Shown here: in pieces, positions 45,106-57,499 of the stretch
Layout: each line of letters opens with the position of its first letter
Numbering within the stretch: position 1 is the stretch's first letter
Assembly (NCBI GenBank): GCA_031002005.1
Contig: CM061914.1
Location: 12,200,148 to 12,264,147, forward strand
Direction of reading: 5' to 3'
DNA: 64,000 nucleotides
Source: Vandiemenella viatica
Lineage: Eukaryota > Arthropoda > Insecta > Orthoptera > Morabidae
Notes under the pieces: generated by a model
Database searches by the model: none
The model's input: only the letters and a program-made list of their open reading frames with translations
Told to the model about the DNA's origin: nothing
Made by a program: the position numbers and the translations under genes

Positions 45106-47615
45106 TAGCTGTGGCCAAATGTATTGGCAGGTCAGTGTGAACGCGCAATTACGAACAACCTTGTGATGCGCTCTCTTTCTTTCACTTGAAAATTGCAATG
45201 CTGGGCGTCCTGTGTTGCCTAGTACGAGCGGCATCGGCTCGCTACTCACCCCCAAACCTTCCACCTCCCTTTCAACACACAAAAAGTGTGTGAACCTGTG
45301 AATGGGAATTAGAAAGTGTCAGTGTGAGGTTGAGCGTGCTCGAGACAGAATATTCTGATTTTTACGTGCGATTTAAATAATTTGTTTTAGTTATTTATTA
45401 ATTATAGTAACTTAGTGTAATAATTTTACCAAACAAAACATGCAGTAATTTATAATTAGGGTAATTCAGCAAGAGAATAGCGATATAAAAATAGATACTC
45501 AGAAAGAGACTTATTTCCCTACTCCAGGTGTTTCGGGACTAACGACTCCAATGAGACGCACGTCATTGACAGCAGAACCACGGCGGCTGAAGAAGAGAAC
45601 AGAGTTTTGCCGGCAGAGTAAATCTATCATCCACAATGTGTGTAATTATTTCAAACTTCTTGTGGACAATGATGGTGAAATTTTGTCATCTATATGTATG
45701 CTGGTGAGAAAAGACTTGAAAAATATGGACGTACTTGATAGTGATGAAATAAAAAACAGTAGTGATTTGTTACCGCAAAAAACAACAATATTGCGAAAAA
45801 ATTTAGGGAATATAAAGGCTATTTGTGCTGCAGCTTGTGGTGTCAGTTCAGTTTGAACTGTCCAGCGTGTGTGTCATGAGGGAAATCACCTACGTTTGTT
45901 TCTCCAAAGAAAAATATGAAACAATACAGTACTTTAACAAAGCTTAGCGACTTCGACACGGACATTGTCAGGAGGACAGAGCACGAATTTTACGATCGTG
46001 GTGAGTACCCTACTTCAGAAAAATTAAGAAAAATATTAATGGAGAAGAAAAATTTTACAGGATCTGCATTATCAGTAAGATATATATTAAATAATATAGG
46101 GTTTAAATACAAGGTGTCAGAATGATGGTAGGCAATTTTTGGCTTGAGCGAAATGACATAGTGGCCTCTAGAATCAAATTTTTGAGGAAAATAAGTTCCC
46201 TACATAGCTCCAGTGACACGAGACCAATTTTTTTACTTGGATGAAACTTGGGTAACTCAGAACCATTCTTTAAAAAATATCTAGCAGAATACAAGGTAAA
46301 GTGGGGGCCTGAAGGTACCTGTCACAAAAGGGACAAGGATAATTGTTTTGCATGCGGGGTCAGCAAAGACTGGCTTTCCCCAGGAAAGCAAGTTGGTCTA
46401 CAGATGCAGAAAAACCAACAGATCTGAAGATTACCACTCAGAAATGAATACGACGACATTTAAAGAGTGGTTTCTCAACTGATTTTTGAATGTTTTGGAG
46501 GAAGGTTCTATAATTGTCACAGATAACGCCAAATATCACTCGGCAGTGATAAACCGAGCTCCAACGACCAAAACACTGAAAGCTGATATAGCTGCTTGGC
46601 TAACAGAAAAGAAAATTTCCTATTTTCCTACGGAAATGAGAGCTGAGATGCTGGAGAAGGTTCGAATGAATACAGAAGAACCGGTGTATGAGTTGGATGT
46701 ACTTGCAAATGAAAGAGGACACAAAGTAGTCCACTCACCCCCTTATCATTGCCAGTCAATCCGATTTAGCTCATTTGGGCCTAAGTCAAAAGAGAAGTGG
46801 CAGAGAAAAACAACACTTCTAAAATCGCGGATGTCGAACGTTTGTTGCATAAAACCCTGAAAAATGTCACCATCGAACAGTGGCAGAAATGTGCTAACCA
46901 TACCGAAAAACTTCAAACAGAAGATTTTGAGAAGGAAGTGGTCCGAGATAATGTAATCGAGCCTCTTATAATCAAGCTCAATGAAGATTCAATGACAGAA
47001 GGCGAGAGCAGTGAAGAAGTGGAAGATGAAGAAGAATGGAGATGAATGATGACAAGTAAGATATTAAAGATCATTTAACACATTGCGCAATAAACTTATA
47101 ATCAATTACTGTGCAACTTTAATATCTTGATTACGATCTAACATTTTTGCTTTGGTTGATTTTATTTTTAAAAAATGCAATGGCCATACTTTTTTTCTAC
47201 ATATAAAGTTTTGGTATACAGCAATTTTAAGTCAAAATATATATAAAATAATTTGGTTGTTCTTCAGTGCAGAGGATAGCAAAATATAATTTTGACTTTA
47301 GTTGTAAATGTACAAACTGAAAATAAAACACGCTTGTGGATTTTTAGCCACAAATAAAATAGAAGAGTATTTCAATAAGTTTCCTTAGTCTATCGAGAAA
47401 GTTAACAGGTCTTTTGAAACCTCCAATTATATTAAATGCATCTGCAATAATATAACTTTCTTAACGAAATGACATACGTCAATATTTTATCACAAAATAA
47501 TGATTATAAATTATTTAAAACACAGTACAAATTATTACTTCAAGTAAAGAGGTGAATACAATTGTTAAGCGCACGGTCTGGCAACGGCGCATTAGAGTCC
47601 ATTTGGCCACAGCTA
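45106..47615 (+). pseudogene. Tc1/IS630-type element with terminal repeats and broken transposase
   Basis: The ends are TAGCTGTGGCCAAATG (45106-45121) and its exact complement (47600-47615), flanked by TA. The transposase is in pieces. An N-terminal helix-turn-helix region is at 45551-45856 (IKAICAAACGVSS). A linker is at 45916-46122 (KLRKILMEKKNFTGSALSVR). The catalytic part has YLDETWVTQNHS (first D, near 46240) and IIVTDNAKYHS (second D, near 46510), followed by PPYHCQ and an NPIELAH-like third acidic site (E) in another frame near 46750. An acidic tail ends at 47045. Stops and frameshifts inactivate it. It is the longest near-complete DNA transposon here. Confidence 0.88.
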
Positions 47616-47829
47616 TAGTATATTTCATTCTGATGTGAAATTGGAAAGCTGAGAATTTTAAGATAAAAGTTACAACAAATTATTATTCATTTTTCATTAA
47701 ATGTGAGTCACACAAAAACTACTGGTCAGATTTAGTTAATACTGGCAGTTGAAATGTTTATTGCAATTGAAGCATACAAATGGCATCATATTTATTTTTC
47801 TAGCTTGTGTTGTGTTAACTGAGACATAA

Positions 47830-48625
47830 TTACAGTGGCAGGGTGACTTGGACAGGATATCTAGTTGGGTTGGTAGACATGGGACAAAGATAAATGCAAA
47901 GAAGAGTCAGCTTATTAGATATACAAATAGAAACTAAAGGTTTATTATGATTATAAGGTGGTGAAAGAATTGCTAAATCAAGACTTGAAATGTAAATATC
48001 TTGGCATTACATTTGATAACAAGTTTAACTGGGCAGATCACATTGGGCAGGTAGTATTAAAAGGTTTCAAAATTCTGCACTTGTTGGAGAGAATGATGAG
48101 GGGAAGACGAGAGAAGTAAAGGAATTGGGTTACAAAACTTTGGTCAGACAATTGCTTGAATATGTAGTGTATTATGAGGCCCACATTTTGAGCAAGATTT
48201 GTTTTTGGAAATTACCGCATAATGCAATCAGTAACAGATATGATAAAAGAGCTGGGATGGGATTCATTGGAAGACAGAAGGAGGGTGAAGAGGGTCATGG
48301 GAGTGTACAAGGCGTATATTGGTGATGAGGCGTGGAAAGATATTGGTGTAGGAATTAAAAGTAATGCATGGAAGGGAAAAGATGACCATGACCACAAGCT
48401 AGCTTCAGGCACAAGGGTGTAGGAAGATTATCTTTTTTAGTTAAGGGTGTCAGTGACTGGAATAAGTTACCAAGGGAAATGATGAATAATTTACCAAAAA
48501 CGTTGAAAGAATTTAAAGTTAAAATTTATAGAGGGCAAATGTAGGTGGGTGCAGGAAAGGTATGAAGATGAGTGTTTAGGGAAATTGCCACCGGAGCATG
48601 TGCTCCATTGCAATTAAATTAAATT
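47830..48625 (+). pseudogene. CR1-like LINE 3' fragment
   Basis: Segments read WVGRHGTKINAKKSQLIRYT, KCKYLGITFDNKFNWADHIG, LGYKTLVRQLLEYV, then SVTDMIKELGWDSLEDRRRV. The C-terminal end has SDWNKLPREMMNNLPKTLKE-like coding in another frame (48450-48510). The 3' end has an ATTAAATTAAATT tail near 48616-48628. It is 5'-truncated. It is the longest of three copies of this family in the window. Confidence 0.8.
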
Positions 48626-48774
48626 GGTTTAAGAGAAAGCTCTTTACTTTAACTCTTCATAACAAATGAAGTTGCAGGCAACAGCTACTTAAACGACAAA
48701 CAAGATAATTTATGCACATCAATAACAATGTAACTTACTATTAACACATACTTATTCAACCGACATTATTATTA

Positions 48775-49449
48775 CGTGGAAAAGAAAGGGAAAATACACC
48801 TAACACTCACCAAAGTTGAAGGGAAGAGGGCAGCAGCAACACAAAAAAACACACAACAAAGGAAAAACAATATTTCGACATTAGTCTTAATCATGTGAGG
48901 CGAGATATATGGCAGGGGGAAAGGTGTGGTCACATCCCAACCCACCCCAGGAATGAAGACAGGCGGAAAACGAGCAGTGGTGGTAGAATTGTCGGGAAAG
49001 GGGGGGGATAAGCTAAAAGTAAATAAAAATATAATTGTAAAAATTTTGAAAAAAAAAATATATATGAAACTATTGTGCAGTGATGGGTGTATAGGGGTGA
49101 GGATGGAAACTAAGGCCTGGGGGATGTCTAGTCCATCCTCACCCCTAAACACCCATCACTGCACAATAGTTTCATTTTTTTTCCAAAAATTTTTACAATT
49201 ATATTTTTATTTATTTACATTATATATATATATCCCTTTATTTTCATCTAAATAAAATTATAACTTTCCCCCTGCCATATGTCTCGCCTCACATGATTAA
49301 GACTAGTCGAAATATTGTTTTTTCTTTGTTGTGTGTTTTTTGTGTTGCTGCTGCTCTCCTCCTTTCAACTTTGGTGAGTGTTGGGTGTATTTTCCCTTTC
49401 TTTTCCATGTAAATATTGCCTAGCGGCATTTCTTTCCTTTCAATTGTTA
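48775..49449. mobile_element. Foldback element made of inverted PLE-type termini
   Basis: Two ~320-bp inverted arms meet at about 49108-49132. The left arm includes CATGTGAGGCGAGATATATG and GTGATGGGTGTATAGGGGTG; the right arm contains their near-complements. The exact 15-bp repeat CCGACATTATTATTA flanks it at 48760-48774 and 49450-49464. The right arm (GTATTTTCCCTTTCTTTTCC ... GCCTAGCGGCATTT) matches the 3' ends of the PLE copies at 53810-53960 and 57960-58085. No ORF of note. Confidence 0.88.
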
Positions 49450-49464
49450 CCGACATTATTATTA

Positions 49465-51709
49465 GTTTCATTTAAATGTGATGAACAGCATATAAGGTAA
49501 AATCAAATTTTCTGCAAAGCACATTTATATCAGTTATAAAGTGATGCCAGACTATTGCAAGCATATTACTCTTGATCTTTTGGTCATAAAATTTTCTTTC
49601 TAAAAAATAGGGACAAATTTCTAAATTTTTCACTCTGGGCAAATATGATTGGCCATCCCTTGTAACTCACACAGCAGCAAAATTGAAAGCAGCAATGAGC
49701 TGCAAATAAAAACTTACACTTTGTTTCTAGAGTTATTTATTACTTCTAGAATCAGGTATTAGAAACTAGAAACATGAACAAAAATGTGTGTCTAATTTTT
49801 TAAAGACTATTTAATTCAATATTTACAAACCATGTGTGACAAACTCATATTAAACATTAATCTGATATTTCAGTGCTTTAGAACTTCATAACAATAACAA
49901 AATATTGAAATTTGTTTACCAAAATGACATACATTATGATGAAAGTGGTGAAAAAAATACTTTCCTAAACATATCATATTACAATAATTGTATGTGACAT
50001 GCCAAACTATTATCAAAATCATCAATAATATCATCATAGGTCAATGATTTTGTCACAATGGTCTCTATATTATAGGCAGACTAGTTATTTAGGTGTTTGT
50101 TCTCTTATGTAAGAGCATAGCACAGAGGATGAATGCTTTGCATTACAGTTAGTCTCTATAGTGCAGATGAACAAACATGCCATAATATCAGTATAAGGAA
50201 ACACCTCTTCCCGCTTGTTTTCTATAGCCAAAACTGCTCATTCATTGTCGCAAGCCCTACGAGTTATTGCCTGTTTTGGATTTTATATGATATCTAAAAA
50301 ACACTCATCCATCTTGCAGACTGTCAGCAGGGTCTGCCAGATAGAGCCCTTTTAAATTTGTCTCACCTGTCTTGGAAAGATAATACCTGAGTAGCCATTG
50401 GTTTTATGGCCAAAACAACTCTCTGTAAAACACATCTCCAACATTTTCTTTTTAATCTTCCATCTGATCAACTAATTTTGAGCCAACTTGTGCCCTGCAT
50501 TTATGTCACTGTTTCATCTATAACAGAAAGCTAGGCTATTTTCAAGTGTACTTTCTCTGTCACAAGCATGATCAACAGTTACTGAATCATTCATGGGCAA
50601 CAAAAAGCTAATGCGAGAGTCTTGGAGTATGCCGAGTAATTTTGAAACATGTTTTCTCCATTTAACAGACGTCCTTTAAACAGATCTTATGGTGAATATC
50701 ACTTGACACTGCTGTCAATCAAATGTTTAGATTTACAAAAATTTTCGTTTGAAATGTTTTGATCATATCCTTTTCTTGACAAATAATCTTGTAGCTCATC
50801 CATAACTTATCAATATTTATTAACAAACTGTCAATGAGACAGTGTTGTCGGGAGTGTCTGTTTAAACTCAGAGGAACTGTCCACCTGCCATCCCCTGAGC
50901 CCTTATGAAAATAGTCACTGTTTTACATAATATCTGTTAAAAATTATTTCCATACTTTTCAATCAGCTTTGTAATTACTAGATTATTAATAAGTCAATTA
51001 ACAATGTTTTATTTTTTTAACTTAGACCATACACATCGAAATTATTTGATGGATTCCACATTAAATTCTGGATCATCTGATTATGAGAGACAACTCCATA
51101 TGCTGTGAGGTGAAGCCTGTATATTGAACATTTGCACTATGTAGTAACCTTGTAACAATCTTCTAGCGCATTGACGCTCTTTCAATATGTGATAAATTTT
51201 CAGATTCATTATGCTTCTATCTATGCACTTTGCTGTAGAAAATCTCTGAAGAATGTTGCCCAATGAACATGCATGGTCAACAAAGTAATAAAAGTGAAAC
51301 TGCATGTACTGTATTGTAACTTCAGACTAAATATAAGAATCGGCACGAATACCGACTATGTAAATCCCATCACAATAGATTTAATCTTCTCTGCTGGACT
51401 TCAGGTTCCTTTAATGAATTATAAAATGTACAGTCATTAAATAAAAGGATTATTTTTTTTTTAAGAAAAAGTCCCAAAAAATGGGGAAAAAGAGAGGAAG
51501 GAAAAAATAGAGAAAAAGAGAAAATGCGATTGAAAACAGAAATTTTTCTAAATTACTCCAATTGGAGGATATTATACAATTAATATTCCTGTTAAATGAG
51601 AACAGGGAAATAAACCACCAACTTGTAAGGATAGTGTTAACTCTTCAAATATAAAATGGATAAGAACTTTACCATAGCTTTGATCTTTCCTCCCTCATAT
51701 CTGACAATT
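49465..51709. other. AT-rich, nothing recognised (inferred intron)
   Basis: No coding motif, transposon end or RNA gene was recognised in this 2.2 kb. The short ORFs look random. Confidence 0.35.
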
Positions 51710-52031
51710 AACTAGGTTGGTTGGACCCTCCTGAAGGTGGCCATTGTGTCAGAGATAGGTCACTCAGTTTCTTTCTTCTGTGAGCGGCAGTTTAACTAGG
51801 TTGGTTGGACCCTCCTGAAGGTGGCCATGGTGTCAGAGATAGGTCAGTCAGTTTCCTTCTTCTGTGAGCGGCAGTTTAACTTCGAATTTAAACCTTGAAA
51901 TATCCTGGCATAGCTCGTATGATAAAACACAACTCTCTAAAATTCCTGGGCCTGCCAGGATTTGAACTCAGGACTGGACTGTGAACTTTTAAAAGCAAGC
52001 ACCTTAACCACTGAGATGCCAGACCACTCCC
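51710..52031 (-). mobile_element. tRNA-derived SINE (family 3) with internal 84-bp duplication
   Basis: The minus-strand head is at about 52027 (GAGTGGTCTGGCATCTCAGT), with an A-box-like TCAGTGGTTAAGG and B-box-like GAGTTCAAATCC (near 51957-51970). The distal body is duplicated in tandem: 51710-51793 and 51794-51877, beginning AACTAGGTTGGTTGGACCCT and differing at only a few positions. It abuts an A run at 52032-52045. Confidence 0.75.
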
Positions 52032-52167
52032 AAAAAAAAAAAAAAATGCTAAAATTTTAGAGACATCCAATATAAGATAGATGTTTAATATAAGCATGAT
52101 TACATGATTTCTTAATCTCAAGCATAGACTCTAATAATATAACTGCCATAATACAGCAATGATGTAC

Positions 52168-52707
52168 CTCTGTTACATCTTCTGCTTGAAGCAGATGGCT
52201 CATTTCACACAGTAATGCCATCTCTCGCGGACTCTTCGGCACAGGAGGAGACGCTTCGGCACAGCGACAGCCGGTGGAGCTACCCGCGTCCGCTGCCTCT
52301 TCGGTCCTAGCTTCCGAGTCGGCCTCTTCGCCGACGACGTGTGACGCGTCTGACGAGAACAGCGACTCCTCTCGTGCGAGAGGCGGTGCTCCACTTCTCA
52401 CGGGAACTACCTTCTCGGGTGCATTCTGTACGAAGATCACCCGGTTGAAAGCTCGCCACCGACGACACAGATGTGCGTACGCTTTGCACTGTATGTACAT
52501 GAATACGAGACCGCCGGTAAAGCCGATGGCCACCACCACCAGCTTAGTCCAGAAGGGCCACTCCAAGGAGCCGCGCCCCACCTCCTCGGCCGTGCGGTCG
52601 ATCAGTACGTACAGTGACCACACCACGCACGTCAGTGCCACGGCGTGGAAAGTCACCGAACACAGTAATTTGCGTCGGTCCACAGCTGACATATCCAGTG
52701 TCTCCCA
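52168..52707 (-). CDS. MARCHF8: MARCHF1/8-type membrane-associated RING-CH ubiquitin ligase, transmembrane exon
   Basis: This exon encodes the two membrane spans and cytosolic tail of a MARCH-family E3 ligase, which ubiquitinates membrane glycoproteins in endosomal and plasma membranes. A minus-strand acceptor (GGCTTGTGCAG) ends at 52708; the exon opens [18 protein letters not shown]. Span 1 is about residues 14-36 ([17 protein letters not shown]), the loop SLEWPFW follows, and span 2 is about 54-74 ([20 protein letters not shown]). The tail begins [12 protein letters not shown], then becomes acidic and serine-rich. The [17 protein letters not shown] block is near-diagnostic for MARCHF1/8. 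A donor candidate (GAG/GTACAT) ends the exon at 52168, giving 180 codons, phase 0 at both ends; reading through would stop at 52057. GC-rich against AT-rich flanks. The RING-CH exons are not in view. Confidence 0.9.
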
Positions 52708-53809
52708 CTGCACAAGCCAAACCGTATAAATAATGTAGATCTCAAACTGATAAACTAGAAATTTAGCTAACAGCAATCAAAACTTAATGCAAATGTAATG
52801 TTAATTCTGTGAGGCAAATCACTGAAAAGAAAAGTTACAGTCAATAGACAGGTATTTTATTCACTTTTACACTAAACTATCAGCTTACCATGACTGCATG
52901 GAAATAAACATGACACAAAAAAAAAATATTGTGAAAGTGTGGTCCAATAAGTTAAATATTTATTTTTTCAAACTCTATAATTAAAAAAATATACATATGA
53001 ATGTAATGATACTGAATACTGAAAATTACTTTGACATGCTACAAGGATACTAATGCAAATGTAATTCAAAGCTAATAAGTCATTTTATATTCATTATTTT
53101 CTTCGTAGTATTTCTAAACAAACTCACCTCAAAGAATATTTGTAAATAGAATAATATTTCACTTGTGCATGATCTTTAGATGTAATTGATTGCTACACAA
53201 TAAAGCTTAATCCTAAAATCGCGACTGTGCATTGACAGTAACAATGTGCCATCTAGGATTAGTTGCAGTATACTGATCAGTGTCAGACTAAGAATTCAGA
53301 GCTAAAATTTGTGTTAACTGTTTTAGGCTTTACATAATAAAATGTGAAATTTTGGCACTTGCTACAATATTTCACTATGACACAAGTCCAAACATTTGGT
53401 AATAAATGTACAAATTCAAATAGGAAATTTGTGGAATGTAATCAAAATAAAATATCACAAATGAAATGGATGCTATAATCTACAGTCAGCCATTAAGCAA
53501 CACCCAGCACAAATTTTTGCTCTGTGCCTTCTGATTAAATACCTAATTTACATTCTAATACATTAGGGAATGCTGTTAATGTAAATTTTTAAATGGAAAA
53601 ACTTAAATAACCTGTCATAAAAATTGTTGTAATTCAGTTATTGATGTTTCTATTGATATCACAAAGGGACAAAAATTTCTCAATATCTTAAACTCAAACT
53701 GGAGAAAATCACACGCAACAGTGCATAGTAATTTGTCACAAATTACTTTAGTAAAATTCGATGATGCAACTAAGGAAAATGGAAGTGGCTTCTAGGCGAT
53801 ATAAATAAG
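52708..53809. other. AT-rich, inferred upstream intron
   Basis: Nothing recognised. No RING-CH cysteine/histidine pattern was seen on the minus strand here. Confidence 0.4.
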
Positions 53810-55597
53810 AAAAGAAAGGGAAATTAACCCACCACATATCAAAGAGGACGGATGCGATGAGAGGGAACACTAATGCTGACAAACAACTACACAATATTTC
53901 GGCATCTGCCTTGCTCACAAATAGAAAAACGGGCCATTAGGCTCGGAACGTGTGTGCACAATGAACGTTACCTAATGACTAACCGTGTAGTGGGGGAGGG
54001 GTGGGGGGGAACGGCTAAGGAGTAGACTATCGATATCGGTATGCAATGTCTGAGATAATATATTTAATATATTGCAGGTGATGGTAAAATGAGCAAATGT
54101 AGTAAGGGTTCGGTATAAACACGGGGGGGGAGGGGGGGAAGGTAGTGATGGGTTAATTGGATTTTAACGGTGGTTAAGTCCAGGTGGGTGTCTCGTATCC
54201 AGGATATTCTGGTATGCTATTTCACATCTCCGGAGTTCTGCTGCAGTGGTGCTGTCAGGGAAAACTCTGACTGCTCTCACAGTAAAACAGTCGTTGAGGT
54301 TGTTGGAATCATGGCTATTGGCATGTTCTGGTACTGGAAGGTACAGGTTGCGTGTGTGAACTGTTTGTCTGTGGCCATTCATTCTAACAGAGAGTTGCTG
54401 TGTGGTGAGGCCTATGTAAGAACTGGTGCTAAAGCCGCAAGTTGGTTGGTATATAAGATGAGTGGTTGAACAGGTGGCATGTCCAATTATGGGGAAAGTT
54501 TCTCCTGTGGTGGGATTGGAATATGTAGTGGTGGGTGGAAGCATGCTTCAGATTTTACAGTGGTGTCTATTACAACGATAAGATCCATATGGTGCTTTTG
54601 AAGACTAAGATGTTCTTAAGATTGGGTGGTCTGCTAAAACATGCACAAGGGACATTGGGTAGGAGAGTATGCATTTCCAGAAATGAGCGAAGGAAGTCAT
54701 ACCCCTGTCGCAAGATATGGTTGATCGACTCGAGGCCAGGAGAGAACTGAGTGACAAAGGCAGGGCTATGGTTGGTTTTTGTAGGAGACAAGTGAGAGTG
54801 GTTACGTGGAGGGTGGTTGATCGCGCGGGAGATCTGTTTACGTACAAGATCCCTGGGGTAACAACGGCAAATAAGGGCTTGGGATAGGTTTTGTGAGTAT
54901 TGATGGAGAGAATTAGCATCAGAGCAAATGCGACTTCCACGGATGGCAAGGCTGTATGGGAGGGAACGTTTGGTATGGAATGGATGGCAGCTATCAAAGT
55001 GTAGATACTGCTGTAAATTAGTGGGTTTGATGTGGACTGCGGTATGAAGGACACCGTGCCTGAGCATGATGTCAACATCGAGGAATGTGATGTGTGAGCG
55101 GGAGTAAGTATAGGTGAAATTGATGGAATTGTTGCTATTGTGAATTCAAGGAAGTGGTTTTCGCTGTGGGACCAGATCATAAATATGTCACCTATGTATC
55201 TGAACCACACAGTGGGTTTAAAGGGAGTGTTGTTCAGGAAACGTTCCTCCTGACGACCAAGGAATAAGTTGGCATAGGATGGGGCCATGCGTGTGCCCAT
55301 GGCGATACCGCGGATTTGGTGATATACTACAGAATGAAAGGTAAAGAAATTTTTGGAGAGAACTATATGGGCCAAGGTTGAAATGAAGTATGTACTAGGC
55401 AGGCTATGTGGCGGTCGTAGGTCTAGGAAGTATTCTAGGGCACTGAGGCCCTGACTATGTGGAATGTTGGTATAAAGGGAAGTTACATCAACTGAGACCA
55501 GGAAGGAGTCTGCCCCTCCCCACTGGATCCAAGGAAACAAAATAAAAGCAGTGTGAACAATGACTTTCCCGACATTTCGCTTGAATGTAATATTCAC
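53810..55597 (-). pseudogene. Penelope-like element (Neptune-like), minus strand
   Basis: The minus-strand RT starts near 55510 (FLVSVDVTSLYTNIPHSQGL), with HQIRGIAMGTRMAPSYANLF and a mutated catalytic box RYIGDIFMIW (the first aspartate of YIDD is glycine). A frameshift near 55100 moves the frame to ITFLDVDIMLRHGVLHTAVH and on to CFSRPPNLKNILV. The GIY-YIG-type endonuclease is at 54544-54164: THLIYQPTC, SSYIGLTTQQLSVRMNGHR, AELRRCEIAYQNILDTRHPP. The 3' UTR reaches about 53810 and carries the terminal block GAAATATTGTG ... TTTCCCTTTCTTTTCTT. The order RT then GIY-YIG defines PLEs. The 5' part is replaced by an inverted-repeat insert. Confidence 0.88.
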
Positions 55598-55920
55598 GGG
55601 TTTGCTGCCGCATGACTATGTGGAAAGACGAGTTTTCGATGGCGTGCTCTGCAGTCATCCTCAGGTACTGTTAATGCAATGCTGTCTCGGGTGTCGACAT
55701 GGTTATATAGCATTGTGATCCTTCCCCTTCCTTCCAACTCATTCTGCAAACAATGGAATGAGGTGGAAGGGGATGGAGAATGATATAAAATAATCTCGTC
55801 GGCAGTTTTGGTCATTGCGACACGTGCACAAGACCCGAGGTTGACAGTAGAGCACACTGTCAAAAGCTAGTCTTTCCACATCATGCTGCAGCAAACCTAT
55901 TAATATTACATTTCAGAATA
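55575..55920. repeat. Inverted PLE-type terminal repeats at the truncated 5' end
   Basis: GGGTTTGCTGCCGCATGACT at 55601-55620, with flanking GAATGTAATATT, is matched by the complement at 55855-55920 (AGGTTTGCTGCAGCATGATG). The ~210-base loop includes a hairpin-like GAGGATGACTGCAGAGC ... GCCATCGAAA on the minus strand. This fits the habit of PLEs to carry an inverted terminal repeat copy at their 5' end. Confidence 0.6.
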
Positions 55921-56439
55921 GACGTCACTTGTGAATTTTTAGTGCCGACAATGTTGCTGTTTATACAGTACAGAGTACACTAAACCATACTGAAAAGTAC
56001 AAAATAAATTTTGATCACCATTGTTTCTGCAGGACAGAGTAGATCCCTACACTCGTATTAGTGTATATTAGGATTGTGCGAGGAAATGTATTTGGGTTTA
56101 ATTCATATAGGATGGCCCAGATGTGGTGTTCTATAAAGCATGCAGTAAGGGTATCAAGATGTAACCATAGCAGTTGGTTTACTATACATTATAAAAAAAT
56201 AAGGAAGGAAAGGAAAATAAAACATCACCCTTTACAGATATTGGCAGGAAGTTTGAGTCAAACTTATAAACATGAATGCACTTTGTGAAATTTTGGTTAA
56301 AATCTTAAATCGTTCATGGAGGTGATGCACATGGCAGGGGGATCAGATATGTGCACATTGTCTCAGTATTAGGCAGTGTTAAAAACAAATAAATTCTGAA
56401 AAATAAATAAATAAATGTTCAGTTGTAATAAAAATGAGT
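55921..56439. other. Unassigned stretch
   Basis: Nothing recognised. Confidence 0.35.
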
Positions 56440-57430
56440 GATAGGGTTACTGGAGGAGTCTTGATAAATGTTGAGACCACGGGAATACCTGGTGTCAAAA
56501 ATGTGTTGGTAGGCTAGTTTGTGTCTACAGAGTTCTGAAGGGGTAGTGATATGACAAAAAACTCTAACAGCTCTCACTATAAAACAATTGTTGAGATTGA
56601 TAGAATGGTGAACATTGGCATTGACTGCATTAGATGGCATAGATTACCAGTATACACAGTTTGCCCGTAGCCTTTGATCCTGATGGACAGCAGTGCAGTG
56701 AAAATGGGTAAAAGTTTGTAAATGAGGTGTGTAGTAGCATAAGTAGCAAGTCCAATGATTGGTAGTGGTGGCTGGATGAATACTGCAAGTTCTGCAGAAA
56801 GGTCTATAGCAAGGGAAAGATCCAAGTGGTAGGCTGGGAGAGTCAGAAGGTGAGTATTTGTGGATCAATATGTTTTTGAGGTTGGGTGGTCTGCTGAGAC
56901 ATACGTGTGGGTAGGAATATGGACGAAAGAAGTACATTTAATGAAAAGAATGTAGAAAGCCATGCCCACGGTGAAGAATCTGGTTAATAGAGAATTGGGT
57001 GATGAATATGGGTCTGCAGTCTATTGAAGAGCTGCACAATGAGAACTGGGGAAATGGTGGAGGGTAACACAAAAGATTTGTTTTTGTACAAAATCAGGGA
57101 TAGCAGTGGGAAATGAGAGTTTGTAAAAGGGTCTGACAATACCTGGAAAGTGATTCAACATTGGAATAGATGTATCTGTCACTTATTAAAAGGTTACATG
57201 AAAGGGAAATTTTCGTGTGAAAGGGATATCAATCGTTAAGTGTAGATACTGTTATCAATTTGTTGACTTGATGGACACTAAGGTTTGGAGGGTATCTTGT
57301 AGGGAGATGTCGATATTGAAAAACATAATTTGCCAGAGTAGATACAGGTGAAGTTGATGGAATGGCTATTCCTAAGAAAAGAGATGATTTTCCCTGTGAT
57401 ATCTGGTGATAAACTTAGGATTTGAAGGAG
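56440..57430 (-). pseudogene. Second Neptune-like PLE copy, highly decayed
   Basis: On the minus strand: a worn RT end near 57400-57200, CLSRPPNLKNILIHKYSP (56900-56850), the endonuclease start LPIIGLATYATTHLIYK (56760), and the end VRAVRVFCHITTPSELCRHK, LAYQHIFDTRYSRGLN (56570-56470). It is the same order and wording as 54164-54640, with more stops and small deletions. Confidence 0.78.
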
Positions 57431-57499
57431 CAGTAGATTTTGGAGAGGGGCAAGTGATAAGAAAAAAAGATGTGCTGGCGAGACTGTGCATACTGGTAA

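Noticed and set aside
48772..49152. 126-codon minus-strand ORF
   Set aside because: It lies within one arm of a foldback element and ends at its loop.
52274..52729. 151-codon plus-strand ORF
   Set aside because: It is the antisense shadow of the GC-rich MARCH exon; the minus strand has the family motifs and splice signals.
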